DNA from: Pratylenchus scribneri
Lineage: Eukaryota; Nematoda; Chromadorea; Rhabditida; Pratylenchidae
Length of the DNA: 64,000 nt
Direction: 5' to 3'
Assembly: GCA_030063045.1 (NCBI GenBank)
Contig: JAQSEB010000203.1
Coordinates: 620,001 to 684,000, forward strand
How positions within the stretch are numbered: position 1 is the first letter of the stretch; each line of letters opens with the position of its first letter. The notes beneath the pieces were generated by a model. The model did no database searches. It saw only the letters and a program-made list of their open reading frames with translations, and had not been told where the DNA came from. The translations under genes were made by a program, and so were the position numbers. Positions 20,980 to 35,200 of this stretch are shown here, piece after piece.

Positions 20980-23900
20980 TTAATTATTCTGCAATTCATT
21001 GCCGAATTTGAGCACATCTTTGGCCAATTGTTTTGGCAATTCAAAGGCAGCAAAATGGCCTCCATCCGGGAATATTGTCATTTGGGTCAAATTGAATCCG
21101 AATTTCATCAATTCCTTTGGCTGTGCTCCACCCAAATCGTACGGGAATGCGGCATAGGCAGTGGGGACGGTCACAAAATTGGTCAGCAATTTATCTCCTT
21201 AAATTAGGAATGGAATCGATCTCTCAAAAATCGCTGTTTAGGAGAGTAAATTTTTCCGAAATTTTGAAACGAAACGTTAAAATTGGAAAAATTTTTTATT
21301 CATACATAATTAATGACATTATTTAAATGAATAAATCTACTAAAAATTATATTTCAATATGGCCAAAAAGCGGTATTGTGTAGTTTAGGTCTTTCCCTTT
21401 TTTATGAGAAGGGTAAAAGTGAAGAGTCACCTCTTAGGGTGTTAGGGCTAAGGGCTATGTAAGATGATTTTTATCCCATCATATCCGTAACATATCCCCT
21501 AATTACCCTAACTCCAAACCTGATGACCCATAGGGGGGACCCTTCACTTTCAAAAAAAAGGATCTTCTAAACTACAAAAGTGCATAGAAAAGCTAACAAG
21601 CAAAAAGTGAAAATGGGAAAATGACTTTTTTTTCTCAAGAAAAAGAAATATTTTAAGGGATTCATGCCGAAAATCATTTTATATTTTTAAATAATTTTTT
21701 CCGATTTTTTTCTGAAAATCGCAATTTCGGTGCAAAAAATGGCCTAAATTTCGGACCAAAACTAGAATCAAACCCTTCCCTACCTGAAATGATTGCCGCC
21801 ATATTCTCTTTGTAGTATCGTTGGGAGCTGAGAATATTCTGCTGGAACCAGCAGACGGAAATCACAGTCAACACTTGATCCATAGTGAATTTCCTTTGAT
21901 TTATTAAATTAATTGTTTTCTTCCCGCCCAAATTCACTCACTTTAGCACACCACCGTCGGGCATTGTTCGAAATGTTGGATTTGTCCATGTTGAGAATTT
22001 TTCCAAAATGTAGGCAAGCAATCCAATTGGTGAATCATTTAGGGCCACACCAACAGTGTCCGGTTTTGTTGCCTGGTAAAAAAGGGTTATTTATATCCTA
22101 ATTGCATCATTTTTAGCCAATCGTTTTGTAACATATGTATTTGTTTTGGTGTACCCGTTAAATTATTTCTGTTATCCTTACAAATACTTTTTCCCGGATT
22201 ACTACTGGTTAAACTTATAACTACGTTTTTTTTCGCTTTTTCGATTATAATTTCCATTAAATTCGCTATAATTCGAATAATCCTAATCGATATGCTATAC
22301 AATGGTCTTAAATTTGCCAAACTTAATTCTAATTTTGACCTAAAAATCAATTTACTTGTTGCCAAATATTTGTGTACGAAAAATTTCATTCCATCCCTTA
22401 ACCCACCTGAATATGAAAATATCCACTCTCCAACATTAATTCATTGAATTGAGCCGAAATGGAATATTGTTGGAAATGTTCCGGCTCCGAGAAAACCAGT
22501 GAAGGGAAATAGCAGCCAATCAAAGCAATGGCAAATTTACGTGGAGAATCAAATGCCATCGCGCCAGCCATATTCAAGTGAATGCCGCGAACATGTTGAG
22601 GATAATGCCGTCCCAAATTGGCCACAATCAATGCGCCCCAATCGCCGCCTTGGGCCAAATAGCGGCCATGGCCAAGTCGTTCGACCATCAATCGATTGAA
22701 AAGACGCGCTGTTGCAATGCTATCGAATCCTGGGTGGGTGATTTAAAAATGATCAAATGTTATAGACAATATGTATTCGAAATAAGTAAATTCCGGAATT
22801 TATTAAAGGCACAACGATTCAGTTTTTCCTAACAAACTCAAGATTAATCCCTAAAAAATAACGTCTAAAATGCATATTTATCCAAAGAATTGTCCTTAAA
22901 AATAATTCATTCAAAGTTAATCAGTTTTTTACATACAATTCCCATTTCGAAAACCCATTTTTCTTCGAATTTCTCCCCTATATTTCACCTTTCTTATGTG
23001 GCTGTTCCGAAAAACCATAGCCGGGAATGGAGGGCACAACCAATTCAAATGCAATTTCCGATTGAATTGAATGTGCTTTTGGATCGGCCAACATTGGAAT
23101 TAGCTGATAGAATTCATAGACGCCCCCGGGCCATCCATGAGCCAACAACAATGGCAGCACCCGACGATAGGCGGATGGTCGAGGCGGCTTCACGTGCAAG
23201 AAATGGAGCTGGAAAAAAAAATGAATTTGATTATTTGCGATTGGTTTCAGAAAATTGGTAATTTAAAAAAGGAAATCAAAATCAGGAAATTTTAGTTCGA
23301 AATAACTGAAAATAGTGAAAGAAACATTAATTTTTATATATTGGGTTTGTCAAAATCGGTTTTAAACTAGGTATTTTGCTTTTCGATTTCAACTATTTTC
23401 GGTTATTTTTAGTAAATTGCCAATTCCAATTTCTTAAAATTGAATCGATTTTTTTGGAATCGACCCTGACTTCTGCCCCCTAGAAAAACTCGACTGGAAC
23501 TGGAAGCCAGTATTTAGACCAATTTAAAACTAATTTAGGATTATTCAATAAAAATACTTTATTGGAAAAAGAAAGGAAAGAGTCGAAATTATGAGTGTAA
23601 ATAATTCAAAAAGTTAAAAAAGTAATTAGCCAAATATATTTTTTTATTTAAATTCAATTCGAAATTATTGTTAACTTTCCAATTAAAATTATTTACTATT
23701 ATTCTCCATCTCCACTCTATAAATTTAAATTCATATTCACATTTTTATCATTGAACATTTGCCAGAAAATCGAATAATTTCTAACCCTAATTATAATTAT
23801 AATGGAATATGGCGGCCCACCTTCAAACCCTCCAACTCCGTTGTGAATTGCGGGAATTTGTTCAATTCCGTCTGGAATCCGTCAAAATTGAATTGTTCTG

Positions 23901-24267
23901 CCCAATATTTTCGCCATTTCTCCAACTCGCCAAGTCGTATTCCATAGGACCAATCGCCCACATCCTCCAGCCCTTTATGCCCAATTCGGGCTGCATTCAA
24001 TCTTTTCTTCAGTTCATCAATTTGGGCCGTTGAAATGTTCACTTTGAATGGTTGAATGCGAACATCATCCGGTTTTGGTTTGCCCAGGCCAAAATAACCA
24101 TTCGGTGGAATTTTCAACTGTTTTCGAAAGAGGGGATTTATTTTTAATTATTAATTTATTTTATTTACCTCAACATCGTCGGAATTTAGGAAAAAGAAAT
24201 TGAAAGCTATGGCCAAGGCAATAACTGTAACAATTGAAATGAGAATAAATGAGCGGCCGAAAGCCAT
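20980..24267 (-). CDS. Microsomal epoxide hydrolase
   Basis: Seven exons join in phase: 24169-24267, 23821-24117, 22989-23208, 22407-22729, 21942-22072, 21784-21893 and 20980-21194. They total 1,395 nt and 464 residues, close to the usual 455 of EPHX1. An N-terminal membrane anchor ([16 protein letters not shown]) is followed by the epoxide hydrolase N-terminal domain ([23 protein letters not shown]) and an alpha/beta hydrolase fold: oxyanion motif [10 protein letters not shown], nucleophile elbow GGDWGALI, then [20 protein letters not shown] and the catalytic His in DGGHFAAFE. It opens epoxides of xenobiotics or lipid signals at the ER membrane; in invertebrates, juvenile-hormone-like or fatty epoxide substrates are possible. 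Introns hold a MITE (about 21375-21580). All catalytic residues seem present. Confidence 0.93.
21375..21580. mobile_element. MITE-like inverted repeat in an epoxide hydrolase intron
   Basis: Left end is GTAGTTTAGGTCTTTCCC and the right end is GGATCTTCTAAACTAC; the inner match is AAAGTGAAGAGTC against GACCCTTCACTTT. The centre has CCTAATTACCCTAACTCC-like sequence. No convincing target duplication. Confidence 0.6.
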
Positions 24268-25264
24268 TTTATTTTATTTCTGTCTAAAAAAAAAGTAATT
24301 TATTAGTTACTTTGAGAGAATTAATTGCACTTTTTGTGGCTAATTGCTTCGATAATATTCAATGGGGGGGGGGGGGGGTATTCGCTGCAATTTTTTTAGA
24401 AAATATCCATGAAAATCAAAAAAAATGAAATGAATTAAATTTTTATTTTTTGAATGAATAAAAATTTTTATTCCTAGGCCCAAATGTGGACTTTTATATG
24501 TTTTTTTTTCTTATCATTTTATTTTTGAAGAAGAAGAAAAATTTGCTGAGGTAAAAAAAATAAAAATTAATTTTTATATGAAAGTCAAAACAAAATGGAA
24601 ATGGAATGAAGTGCACTTTTTATTCTGCTCTGCTGCGTGGTTTGTGATTTGACTATTGACTAATTTCTATTTATTTTGGATGATACAAATACAAAGTAAA
24701 GAATAATAATTGGAAAATAAAATGCATTGATGGAAAAAGTTCGACCTAATCTAGTAGAGAGGTAAATAATTCCCTCTCGATTTTTATTTCGATCGATTTT
24801 TTTTTGTCTGTGCTTTTGTTTCTCCCCTCCGCCCTCCGCCCTCCATGCCGAAGGCAACAAATTATCTCCTCAATTGGTGTTTGTGCTTTGTGGTGATTCT
24901 TTGTGACATTTGACTTATTAAATATAAAATTTACTCCTTTATTTTTACTATTTACCCTTTGTTGTTTGAATTTTTCTTCCAATATTTTGTGCTCGACTTT
25001 TCTTAGCACATTAAAGACCTAGGTAATAATTGATAATGATAAAGTATTCTAAAATGCTTTTGCTTATTGATTTTGGATAAAAATGCGTTTTTATTTTTAT
25101 GGCACGATGTTAGACTTTTCTAGATTAAAAATTAAGAATCGGTAAAAACACAAAAAAAATTATTGGTACATAATTGCATTTTTTTTATTAATATACAAGA
25201 ATAGTGTTTTATAAATTTTGTGAAATATTTCAAAAATAAAAAGAAAATATTCTCTTCATGCTTT
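24268..25264. other. Intergenic, with a poly-G run
   Basis: 5' flank of the epoxide hydrolase. A run of about 13 G lies at 24365-24378. No gene is supported; open frames across 24660-25009 are low-complexity. Confidence 0.4.
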
Positions 25265-25512
25265 TTTATAAATAAAATTTTTGTTCCATTAATAGTCATT
25301 TCAACATTTTATCAAAATTTGGGACGTAAAATTGAAAATACACGTAAAAGGAGAATTGGTGGATATTTTTATTAAGCTGTGAAAATAAAATAAAGTTTGG
25401 AAATATCAAATATAATAAGGGAAAGTCAAATATTTGATGTTGGTCAATTAATTTTATGGCAAATTTGGCGTATAAATTGAGAATTGGCAAATCATCAGCA
25501 GGCATTATTGGC
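25265..25512 (-). repeat. Duplicated 3' end of TMEM245
   Basis: This block is collinear with about 29041-29340, the last codons and 3' flank of TMEM245. Shared landmarks are TAATAGTCATTTC, ACATTTTATCAAAATTTGGG and GGCGTATAAATTGAGAA, in the same orientation. It retains a decayed version of the coding end (NLYAKFA where TMEM245 has NLYAEFA). It supplies the stop codon and 3' flank of the coiled-coil gene upstream. Confidence 0.75.
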
Positions 25513-28169
25513 CTCCACCATTTTTGTCATTGTCATTCTTTGCCGCGGATGATGCCCTCTGTTTTTGTTGGTCTGCCTCCTCCATATTCACATCATCCGT
25601 CGCTGGTTCTTCCTTCACACGTCCAATTTGCTAAAATTTTGTGAGAATTTTTTAAATATTTTTTTTAACAAATTAGCCTAAAAAATCACTAAAATAAAAA
25701 CACTGGTTTAATTTAATTTGTAATCGTTACTAATTGAGGTCTGGATTAATTTTCAAAAATTGTTTTCTGAGGGTTTTCTGGGGCCTAGAACACGAATCTA
25801 ACATTAATTCCGGCATATTTTATCAAAATGCTAATTTTACCAAGAAAATATCAAGGAGAACCTCGGTCAATTTTCTCTATATTATTTTCAAAAATGTTAT
25901 ATAAGTTCCAAAATTCTTGTTCGCCCACGAATGAATGCCCCTGCTGTGCCCTCACATCAGAAAATAATTTTTAAAAATTAAAAAAAAACATAACCCCAAT
26001 TTTTAAAGATTATCATTTAGTGAAAATTTTGATTCAAATTTTAGAATTTATCACCCTCTTCCATATTTTATGAAATTATAGTATAATAATTTTATTTTTT
26101 TTTAATTCTCGCCAAATTAAATATTTCTCATTTTAAATAAATTAAAAAATAATTTTGGAAATTATGAAATTTTGTAAATATTTCAAAATTATTACATTAA
26201 AAGAGGTGGCCAAAGCCGACTGTTGTTTAGGTTCAGCCCTGCTGCTTCCAATGCCAAGCATTAATGAGAAGGAGGAGGAAGTGCATGGCCGGCCGCAAAT
26301 TGTGGTGTCGGCATTTGGAGAAATTGTTGGCTGAAATATGAGCGAAAATTTAATAAAAAAAAAAATATAAGTAAACATTTAATATTTTTATTTAAACTAT
26401 ATTTTAAAAAATCTAAAATTTATTTTCTATTTAATATTTTTTAGAATTTTTCCAAAAAAAATATTTTTAAAAATTACATTAAAAAATTATTTAAAAAATA
26501 CATTAAAAAATTATTTTTTAATTTATTGTATTTCTAAATTTGGTCTAAGTACACAAAAATAGGAAAAAATATTTTTGAGTAGAATTTAAAATTTTTTAAT
26601 ATATATAATTTATAAATTAAATATTTAAATATAACAAAATTCCATTTTATAATTTTTTTTTTACATTTTTCAGCTCCATTTCCTGTTCCAATTCCGCTGC
26701 TTTTTGGCCATTTGAAGCCTCATTCTTCCTTGCCTCGGTAAGTTGGTCACTGACAAGTTTCACCACATTTTGAAGACCCTTAATCAGCGATGTTTTTGCG
26801 GCCAATTCCTTAAAGAGAATTAATAATTTTTTAATATGATTTTTCTGATTTTTAATTCCGATTTTTAATTTTAAATTTTGATTTTAAATTCTTAATTTTA
26901 ATCTGATTTATTTATTCTGATTATTTATTCTACTGATTAATTCTGATTTTAATTTTTAATCCATAATTCTGATTATAAAATTCTGACTTACAATTTAATA
27001 GAAAATAAAAATGATTAAATAATCCAGAAAAATTTATTGTTTTGAAAAATTTTCAATTCAAAAATGATTTAAAGTTGGATAAAATTTGAAATTTGCTTCT
27101 TTCTGGCTTCATAAAACTTAAAAAGAGATGAAAAAATTAAAAGTATCGAAAAATTTTCCGCTACTTACATTTTGCTGCTCAATTTCTTTGCTCATCATTT
27201 CCTGTTTGCATTTTTCCAATTGTTCGATGAGCATTTTGTTTTGAGTTTGCAGACTGAAAATTGATGCCTTTTGCAGGTTCGATGAATTCTGTGCAAAAAA
27301 GAATTTAAATTTATAATATTTTTGCTTCATCAATATTCTAATTAGTTGGAATCATTTCGTAAAAAAGTTATTTTGAGTCATTCCAAAATTGAAGGGCCAC
27401 TTTTAAACAGTTAATTAATTACAATTTTGATTAGAGCTTAGGGAAATATTTAATTTGGCCAAAAAACTCATTTAAAATGGAGGAAAAAGTACTGAAAAAG
27501 CCGAAAATATTATATCGAAAAAAATTTAAGTACAAAATTAATAATAATTTTTTTAGAATTTATTTAAAACCCCCACCTCCAATTGAATTATTTTCTCCTT
27601 GTACTGAACTTCAATGTTGGCCAGGTGGACGTCAAATTGTGCTTTCTATAAAATAAACATATTTTTGTGAAATTTATTTTTTTTTTGTATTTATAAGGGT
27701 CGTTCAAAAAAAGTGTTTTTATGTAAAAAATCTTTTTAATAAACAGGAAAATATTTTAAGGATATGTTTTTGCTACATAACCCTATCCTAAACTGAACCG
27801 TTTCGAATGTTTTAATATATTATTTTATTTAAGAAAGGTTATGCTTTTTTGATAAAAGAAAGGACCCACATTTTCTATCGTTTGCCAGTTTTATAGCAGA
27901 TTTTTAAAAATTCTTACCAGCTTTTCGCGATCCTCCATCAATATTTGTTCAATCTGTTGGGCCATAATTTCAATTGTTGATTGTGGCATTTGTTCTGCTG
28001 GTTGATGAAAAGTGAATGCCTCTTTCGATGGAATTTTTGTTGGTTTCTGTAGAAGCTGGCCATTGTTATTTTGCTGATGGAATTGTGGATTTTTGTTTTT
28101 GGCAAATGCTGATGAAGATGTTGAGACTTTTGGAGGCAATGGCTTAAAGTCATTATTCGCTGGGAGCAT
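25505..28169 (-). CDS. Coiled-coil protein, 281 aa, function unknown
   Basis: Six exons, all joined at phase-0 introns: 27918-28169, 27577-27645, 27169-27288, 26665-26808, 26196-26330 and 25505-25630. The N-terminal 50 residues are low-complexity (Ser/Gln/Asn). Residues about 60-190 form a continuous coiled coil (IMAQQIEQILMEDREKL, VQYKEKIIQLE, MLIEQLEKCKQEMMSKEIEQ, QLTEARKNEAS). The C-terminus is polar, with an IGRVKEEP stretch resembling a SUMO-acceptor site and an acidic end. I do not recognise the family; a nuclear or centrosomal scaffold would fit. The last codons (GGQ, stop at 25505-25507) lie at the junction with sequence duplicated from the TMEM245 3' end, so its present C-terminus may be chimeric. 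Confidence 0.75.
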
Positions 28170-29256
28170 TTTTTGACAATTTTTTTTTGGAAAAAATGAT
28201 AATTTCTGTCTGCAAAATTTAATTTTGATATTAAATTTATAATATAAAATTTATTGTAAAAATGATGCGGAAAAACATTTTTTACGCATATACACTCATT
28301 CAAATTAAATCGAATAATTTTTGTAAACCGGAAAAAAACTTGAAATTAAACCCTTGAGATTTGGATTAGTTTTTTAAACCGGAAAAAAATGAAATTTGTA
28401 TTTTTGAAATCGGAAAAAACTTGAAATTTTTTGTGAATACTAAAAGATGATTGATTCATTTCAATCATTTTGACCAAAATTTCATTGTGAATGTGGACAA
28501 AAGAAGGGGGACAATGGAAAAAGGTGAAGATGAGAATGCAGCAGATGTTGGGAATGCAAATATGCTAATTGAATACTTATTTGCTTCGCTCTGTGTTGGA
28601 TGGGGATGTAAAGCAGCGAGCGTTTTGAAATTGGCCGATTTATTTTTATTCTTATTTTCATTTAAAGTTTGGCACGTGTTTACTTTTTAAAGGGTAAATA
28701 AAGCAATGATGAAACCGGATGAACTTTTACAAAATGGAAGGAAAAATGAAAAGGATGAATGGCCTTTTTTCTGCTTTATTGCCATAAATTCTACTTAAAA
28801 ATTGAATGGACTCAGTCATCCCATTTTCCCTTTCATTTCTTTTACCAATCAATAGCATTCGAACATTTTTGCCAATTAAAAGGATTTGGTATTTTTGATC
28901 CAAAATGTCAAGATTAAATAAAATTTTGAAAAAGACTTCATCAAAAATTAAATTCTTATATAGAATAATAAAAAAATAATAATAAATTTTTATGAAAAAT
29001 TTCAAAAAATAAAAAAAAATATTGTGATCATTCAAATCATTATTTATGAATAAAATTTGATTAATTAATAGTCATTTCTACATTTTATCAAAATTTGGGA
29101 CGAAAAAAATGAGATTAAAAACATAAATACGCGTAAATTGAGGGAGGATTGGTGAATATTTATATTTTATTGAGTTATGAAAATTGACTAACTAAAAAAT
29201 TAAACAGGGGAATATGAATTTATAAGGGAATTTGGTGTCATAAATTTATTTTCTCA
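28170..29256. other. Intergenic between TMEM245 and the coiled-coil gene
   Basis: It holds short AT-rich sequence with an AAACCGGAAAAAA motif repeated near 28326-28420. A plus-strand frame at 28451-28690 and a minus-strand frame at 28727-29035 look non-coding. The probable TMEM245 3' UTR occupies the upper 200 bases. Confidence 0.4.
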
Positions 29257-32200
29257 TCAAGTTCTGTTGTTTGAAGTTGGCCGATGGTTGGCAAATTCGG
29301 CGTATAAATTGAGAAGGGCAATCATCAGGCAAAGGATTATTGGTCCAATTATGGCGCCCTGCAGTCCAAGCCAATAAATTCCGCCAACAACAGCCAAACC
29401 AGTGATATAGGGATGAGAGCCTCTGAAAAAATTTGGATAGGGATTAGTTGATTTAAGTAATAGTATTAATTATTTCGATTTAATCAAGAAATATTTAAAA
29501 ATGCATGAAAAAAAAATTTTAAAATTAATTTGAATCATTTAAAAAATGTTATCTTCATGGGGTGTTGGCTTTTTTATCCTTGTAAATTGGAGTTGAAAGA
29601 CATTTAGAAAAAAAATTGATAAAAAATTTTCATATTTTTGAACATGCAAGTTTGACACTTATTCATTTTTAAAATAAATTTAAATTATATTTCTAAACTG
29701 TGTTTTATGTTCCATCAAATTTAGTTCTCCCTTCCTATTTTATTCCAATTTTAAAAATGGAAATTTTTTCGGAACAGTAAAAACTTTTTCTACCCAAAAT
29801 ATGATATTGATCTAAAAAGTGCTAAAATGGGTTTTTTATGACTATAATTAATAAGATATTCTTTCGGCAAAAAAGGATCCCAATTTCATTTAAATAAATT
29901 ATCTACTAGAATAATTGTCCGAATTCCTAAATTCAATTCAATTGAATATTTCCTAATGAGATTGTAAATTAATTGAATTTAAACTCACTTCACTTCCCGA
30001 TAAAAAACAGGATCGGCAAAAAACAGAGGGGCAATGGAGGTCAATGCAAAGAATATTGCCGCAATTGGTTCGCCACGAACCAGCCAAAGTTCAATAATTC
30101 CAAACATGGAAACGGCGTATGGTGGAAATATGGGAATGGCGGCCAAAATTGCGGCCAACATTGAAGGAAGGAACATCACATTCAGTGTGAACAGGGAATG
30201 GATGAAATAGGTGTAGAGGCCGTAGAAGATGGACATTTTGGCGGTTAGCAAGAAAACACCACTGAAAAAAATGAGATGTATATTAATTGAAGGATAGGGA
30301 ATTTTTGTACCCGAAATTTGCCCATTAAATCAATTTTTCAAAGGAAAAAGGAATATTAATTTAGCAAATTCGTATTATATTTTTATTACCTTGGATTAGA
30401 AAGAATGAGTTTATTAGAATGAATTTTAATGGAATGGCAAAATATAATGACCAAAAAAAAGCAACAAAATAGGCCAAAATCAGAATTTATAATCTTAATT
30501 TTCTGATCAATTATCAATCACAATGTTCTACCAAAAAGAGATTAACCTAAAGGCAGAGGCAGAAAATTTATTAATTGGAAAAAATTGCTTGAAATATTAG
30601 CTAATTTGCAAACCATGAATTATCTCATTTAATAAATAATAAATTACTTGTTAATTTAACTAATTTAAAATTTATTTTACTAAATTAGAAAATTAAAATT
30701 TATTTTTCCATAAAGCAAAAATTAATTGATTCGAATAATTTTCAAATTTATTCAGAATGTTATGGCAAAAAACTACCTAATTTTGACCCATTTAACCGCT
30801 TTTTTTTTGTCATAATTATCAAATCTCATATTTTTTCTAATCAATTCTTTCATATTCAAGGCTATAAAATGGTATTAAATTTGAAGGAAAAATTCATTAG
30901 AAAAATTGACTTTTTAGGCAAAATTCGTGCGTCATGCCTAATTCCAATTCCCACCTGATAGCCTGTTCAATCGCTTTGGCCACATCCACTCGATGTCCTT
31001 CATGTGCCAATGCAAGCCGGTGGATTTGAAGGGAGGTGGCAAAATTGTTGACCCTGTCGAGGGGAAGCCATTGATCAGTGCTGTTGGCCAAAAGGTAATA
31101 GACGGTTGTGAGGAAAACAATGCATTCAATGAGGAAATTGAGCAATTCGAAGCCAAATCCAAGGATGAAGCCGACAATGGCAATCAAAATTGTCGATAAA
31201 ATGTTGATATTCATCAGAAGGACATGCCAAAGTGATTGGGCAATCTGAATGAGAGGGATTTAATTATTATGGTTAAATTAAGAGAAATATTTAATTTGGT
31301 GAAAAAACCACTGCAAATGTCGATTATTTAACAATTCAGTGGTTCATCCAAGATCCCCAAACCATTAAAAAAATAGATTAATCTCCGAAACCTTTGGGAT
31401 CAATTTTAAACCGGTTTTACCAAAAACAGAAAGACGCTTCAAATGGTTTAATACTATTAATATAAATATAAATTATATACCAATTAATAAAGTATATTGA
31501 TGAGATCTGCGATTGGATTTATGGTTTGGGTTGGGGGGTCTAAGATAAACCACTTACCGTTATAACTTATTTTATTTACAATGTTTTCATTCTCCAAATT
31601 AAATATTATTGTTTGAATAATAACATTAAATTAATGGAAATTTGCAATTTAGTTGAACGAAATATATTGTCAGTCCTTGTTTGTTTTTAGAGTAATATGG
31701 ATGTTAAACATGAATTTGTCCTTATTTCAGTGCAAATTCGCCATCCTCTGGTAAGGCAAAGCCAATATTTATAAGTGCTTAGGATGGCATAAAATGGATA
31801 AAAATATAGACCAAATTCATTCTAACCCTTCTTACATATCCCTAGGGAAAATAGTTTATTTTGGCAAACTAGAATCCCGAAATAATTGTGAGCCCCAAAG
31901 CTCACCGTCCAAACCATCTCCAAATTTTCTTGCACAAATGCCCGAAATTCTCTCTTCCAAAGGCCCAAATTGGTGTCTTGTAAAAGTCGCGAAAACCATT
32001 TTTTATTTCCTCCTCTTTCCATTTCAAAATCATCATTTTCCATCATTTGTTGCTTTGCCAAAGCATTGTCTGCAGTCGCCGCCATTATTGGCTCCTCAAA
32101 AACACGATGGCCACGTTCCTCCCAGAAACGGTATAAATTGTCGACTAACTGAAAAAAATGGATAATTTAGAAAATAAAATGTATCCTTAAAAATGTTTGG

Positions 32201-35200
32201 CGCTACCCAAAAATTCCTATCCATAAAATCTCTATACCTAAAATCATTAAATTAAAAATTATTAAAATGGAAATTTTTCGTAAAATCATTTTATTTGTAA
32301 TGTAAATTATTAATTAGGATAGAAAATTAAATTTTTCAATTTTTTTAGGAATTTTGAGTTTGCAGTGATTTGGGTTAAACTCAAATGTTTGAGAATTACC
32401 AATTTGGCCTGTTCCTCCAATTGATCGGCCCGGGCTTGATCCTTTGAATCTGCCAAAGAGCGAATGTTTGATGCCAACCAAGAACGGCCTTGTTGGTAGG
32501 CCTAAAATGATGAATGCTTTATTTGTATCGAAGTTTTAAAATTTAACAATTTGATAATTTATAGCCCATGCCCATTGATTGAGATTAGATGATTAGAGAA
32601 AGAATTATTGGATTTTATGGAAATTGACCAAAAAATTGGCAAATATAGGCCAAAATCTGATAGCTTCGTTTTTTAGCCATAATTTCTATGACCGCTTATG
32701 TATTGGGTTTTGATTAAACCAATTTTGGTACTAATGGAATGACCCCTAAGAGAGAAGGGGATGAGGAAAGAGGAGAGAATGAGAATGATTAAGAAGAAGA
32801 TACTCATCAGTTTTATCATCATCCTCATACCATCCCTCAAAGGGGACAAACTTTATTAGTACCCCAATTTTATATAAAACTGTTCCAAAGGAAAAACTTA
32901 ACCCGTTGATATAATTTTTTTTTATTAATAGCTGGCCAAAAATATATAAAATTCTTTAATGGCACCCACCTGTTGCATGTAATTGTCCAAATCATGTTCG
33001 GCCAAATGTCCTTCCGTGTAATTCATTGCATATTTAAACCAATCCGGATTGGATGAGAGAATATTGCCGCCCAATTTGACCAAATGCACTGTTTCATTGT
33101 GAAGTTGGAAGGCGGTGAACAAAGCGAAGAACAAAGTGCCAATTGCCAAAGCAGCCATCACACAAATTGAGGAAATCAAATCAACTCGAGCCGAGAGGCC
33201 ATTTATGAACTGAAAAATTGGAATAATAAAAATTTGAAGGAGATATTTATTATGCCGAAAAAAAATATTAGAATTACCGAAATTTTTTATAGTTTAATGG
33301 TTTGTCCTAGAGCCCAAAACCCCCCCCCCCCCTAATCCATTCGAAAATCTTGTCAAGAAGTATCATTTGAATTTTATTATGTTTTTGATATGTTTTGGTT
33401 TAGGTTTAAAATATATTTAATTATGAACCAAAAACCAAAATCAGTTTAACGTTTAATTTTAATACCTTTAATTTTGACTCTAACCATTACAAATTATACA
33501 CCAATTGTCAATGAATTCATCTTGAAAAGCTCTAGATTGGTTCGTTAGGGATTGGGTTAGGCAGGGACATACGTCGGCAAGGGGGGGGGACTGTCCCGGG
33601 GTGGGAGCGCGCGCAAAATGGGGGTTTTGGGGGTAGGGGGGCGCAAAATCGGGGGAGAAAGAGGAAAAAGTAGGGGGCGCGGTAAGGAAGGGGTAGGGAA
33701 AAAGGAGGAAATGGTGGTTTCAGGGGTGCGCTGAGCTGGTAGAGAGTAAAAATTAGGATTTTTCCTTTCTAAATTACACTAAAAATCCAGAAAAAATTTC
33801 GCGCTCGCGCCTATCGGCGCTCGCTTGGTTGATTTTTTTTTATAAAAACTTATAATTTTTCAAAATTTTCGGCCTTTAGGCCTAAAAATTGTTAAAAATT
33901 TCGCTCGCGCCTATCGGCGCTCGAAAATTAAATTTTTAAAAGCACTAGAGGGATATAATCATTTTTTCGGCTGCGCCTGCCTCTCCCTCTAGAAAAATCC
34001 TAGAACCGCCAATGCGGGGAGATATGGTAAATTTTGACTGATTTTTCGCTGCGCGGCCATTTTAGGCCTAATTTTTGCGAATTTTTGCGCTGCGCGGCAA
34101 TTTTTGAATAATTTTTTTCGCTGCCGCGGGCAAAATTTCCAGGGGGAGCGCAAAATAAAATGTTGGTTGTCCCGCCCCCCTTGCCGACGTATGGGCAGGG
34201 ATTTGTTTAACAATAATGATTCAGATATCTTCTAAGAAAATTTCAAATGATTTTATTTTAATGGCCATCCTGAATGCTTCAATTTTTCCTATTCATCATC
34301 CCAACTCCATTAATACCCGGGTTTGCGACTATTGGATAAACTCTTAAACTATTATATAATTATTTTTTCTTTTTAATGTTTGTTTTTGTTTTTTTGAAAA
34401 TTTAATATCATTCGAATTTTAATTTTGGTAAAGTTTACTCACAATTCGATCGCTGGTAAAAATCAAATGGACAAATTTGCGCAAAGGGCCAGCAACAATG
34501 ACATGAATGAATTTGCTTGATTTATCCACAATCAATTGTTTTGTAGAAAGCAAAAAATTCCAAATAGTTTCAGTAAGGCCAATTCTTTCACCTTAATTAA
34601 ATAAAATTTAATTATCAAATTATTTTTTATAAAGGCTTTTAAAATATTTATCAAAATTTTTCAAAAAAAAGTTTTTCTATTGTAATTTTGTATGCAATTT
34701 TCAAAATGAATTTAGTTTATTTCAGCACATATTTAGCCATTTTGGTAGGGGGGTATGAGGTGGGGGGTCGGCTTAAAAAAATTGGTATAAATTTTGGACA
34801 AAAATTAAATATTAAATTCCCGTTAAGCTTTTCCGAATTATATAAATTTGATTTTTTTAAAAATTTCACATTTTGGCCCATATTTATATTCCAATTACCC
34901 ACCAATGTCCACGAGTAAGGCCAAAGTGAATGGAAAAATGAAGAAGATCAAAAGCAATGAATTGTGGTTCACAACGAAAAGTATGGCACAGAGTGAAGTA
35001 ATGATGCGCAAATTGGTGTCCGATGTCAAAGCCTAGAATTATAAAATTTGGAAATTTGAAGTGAAATTTTCATTAAATTTGAATTAATTATTCCAAATCA
35101 ATTAAAAATCTTTTTGGTCGAATGTCGAAAATAAATCGAATTATTTTAGATTTTTGCCATAATTTTTGTAAAATGTTCTAAATCTTCATTTTAAAAAGTA

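Noticed and set aside
22890..23261. 123-codon plus-strand frame
   Set aside because: Antisense to epoxide hydrolase exon 3, which carries the HGWPG motif.
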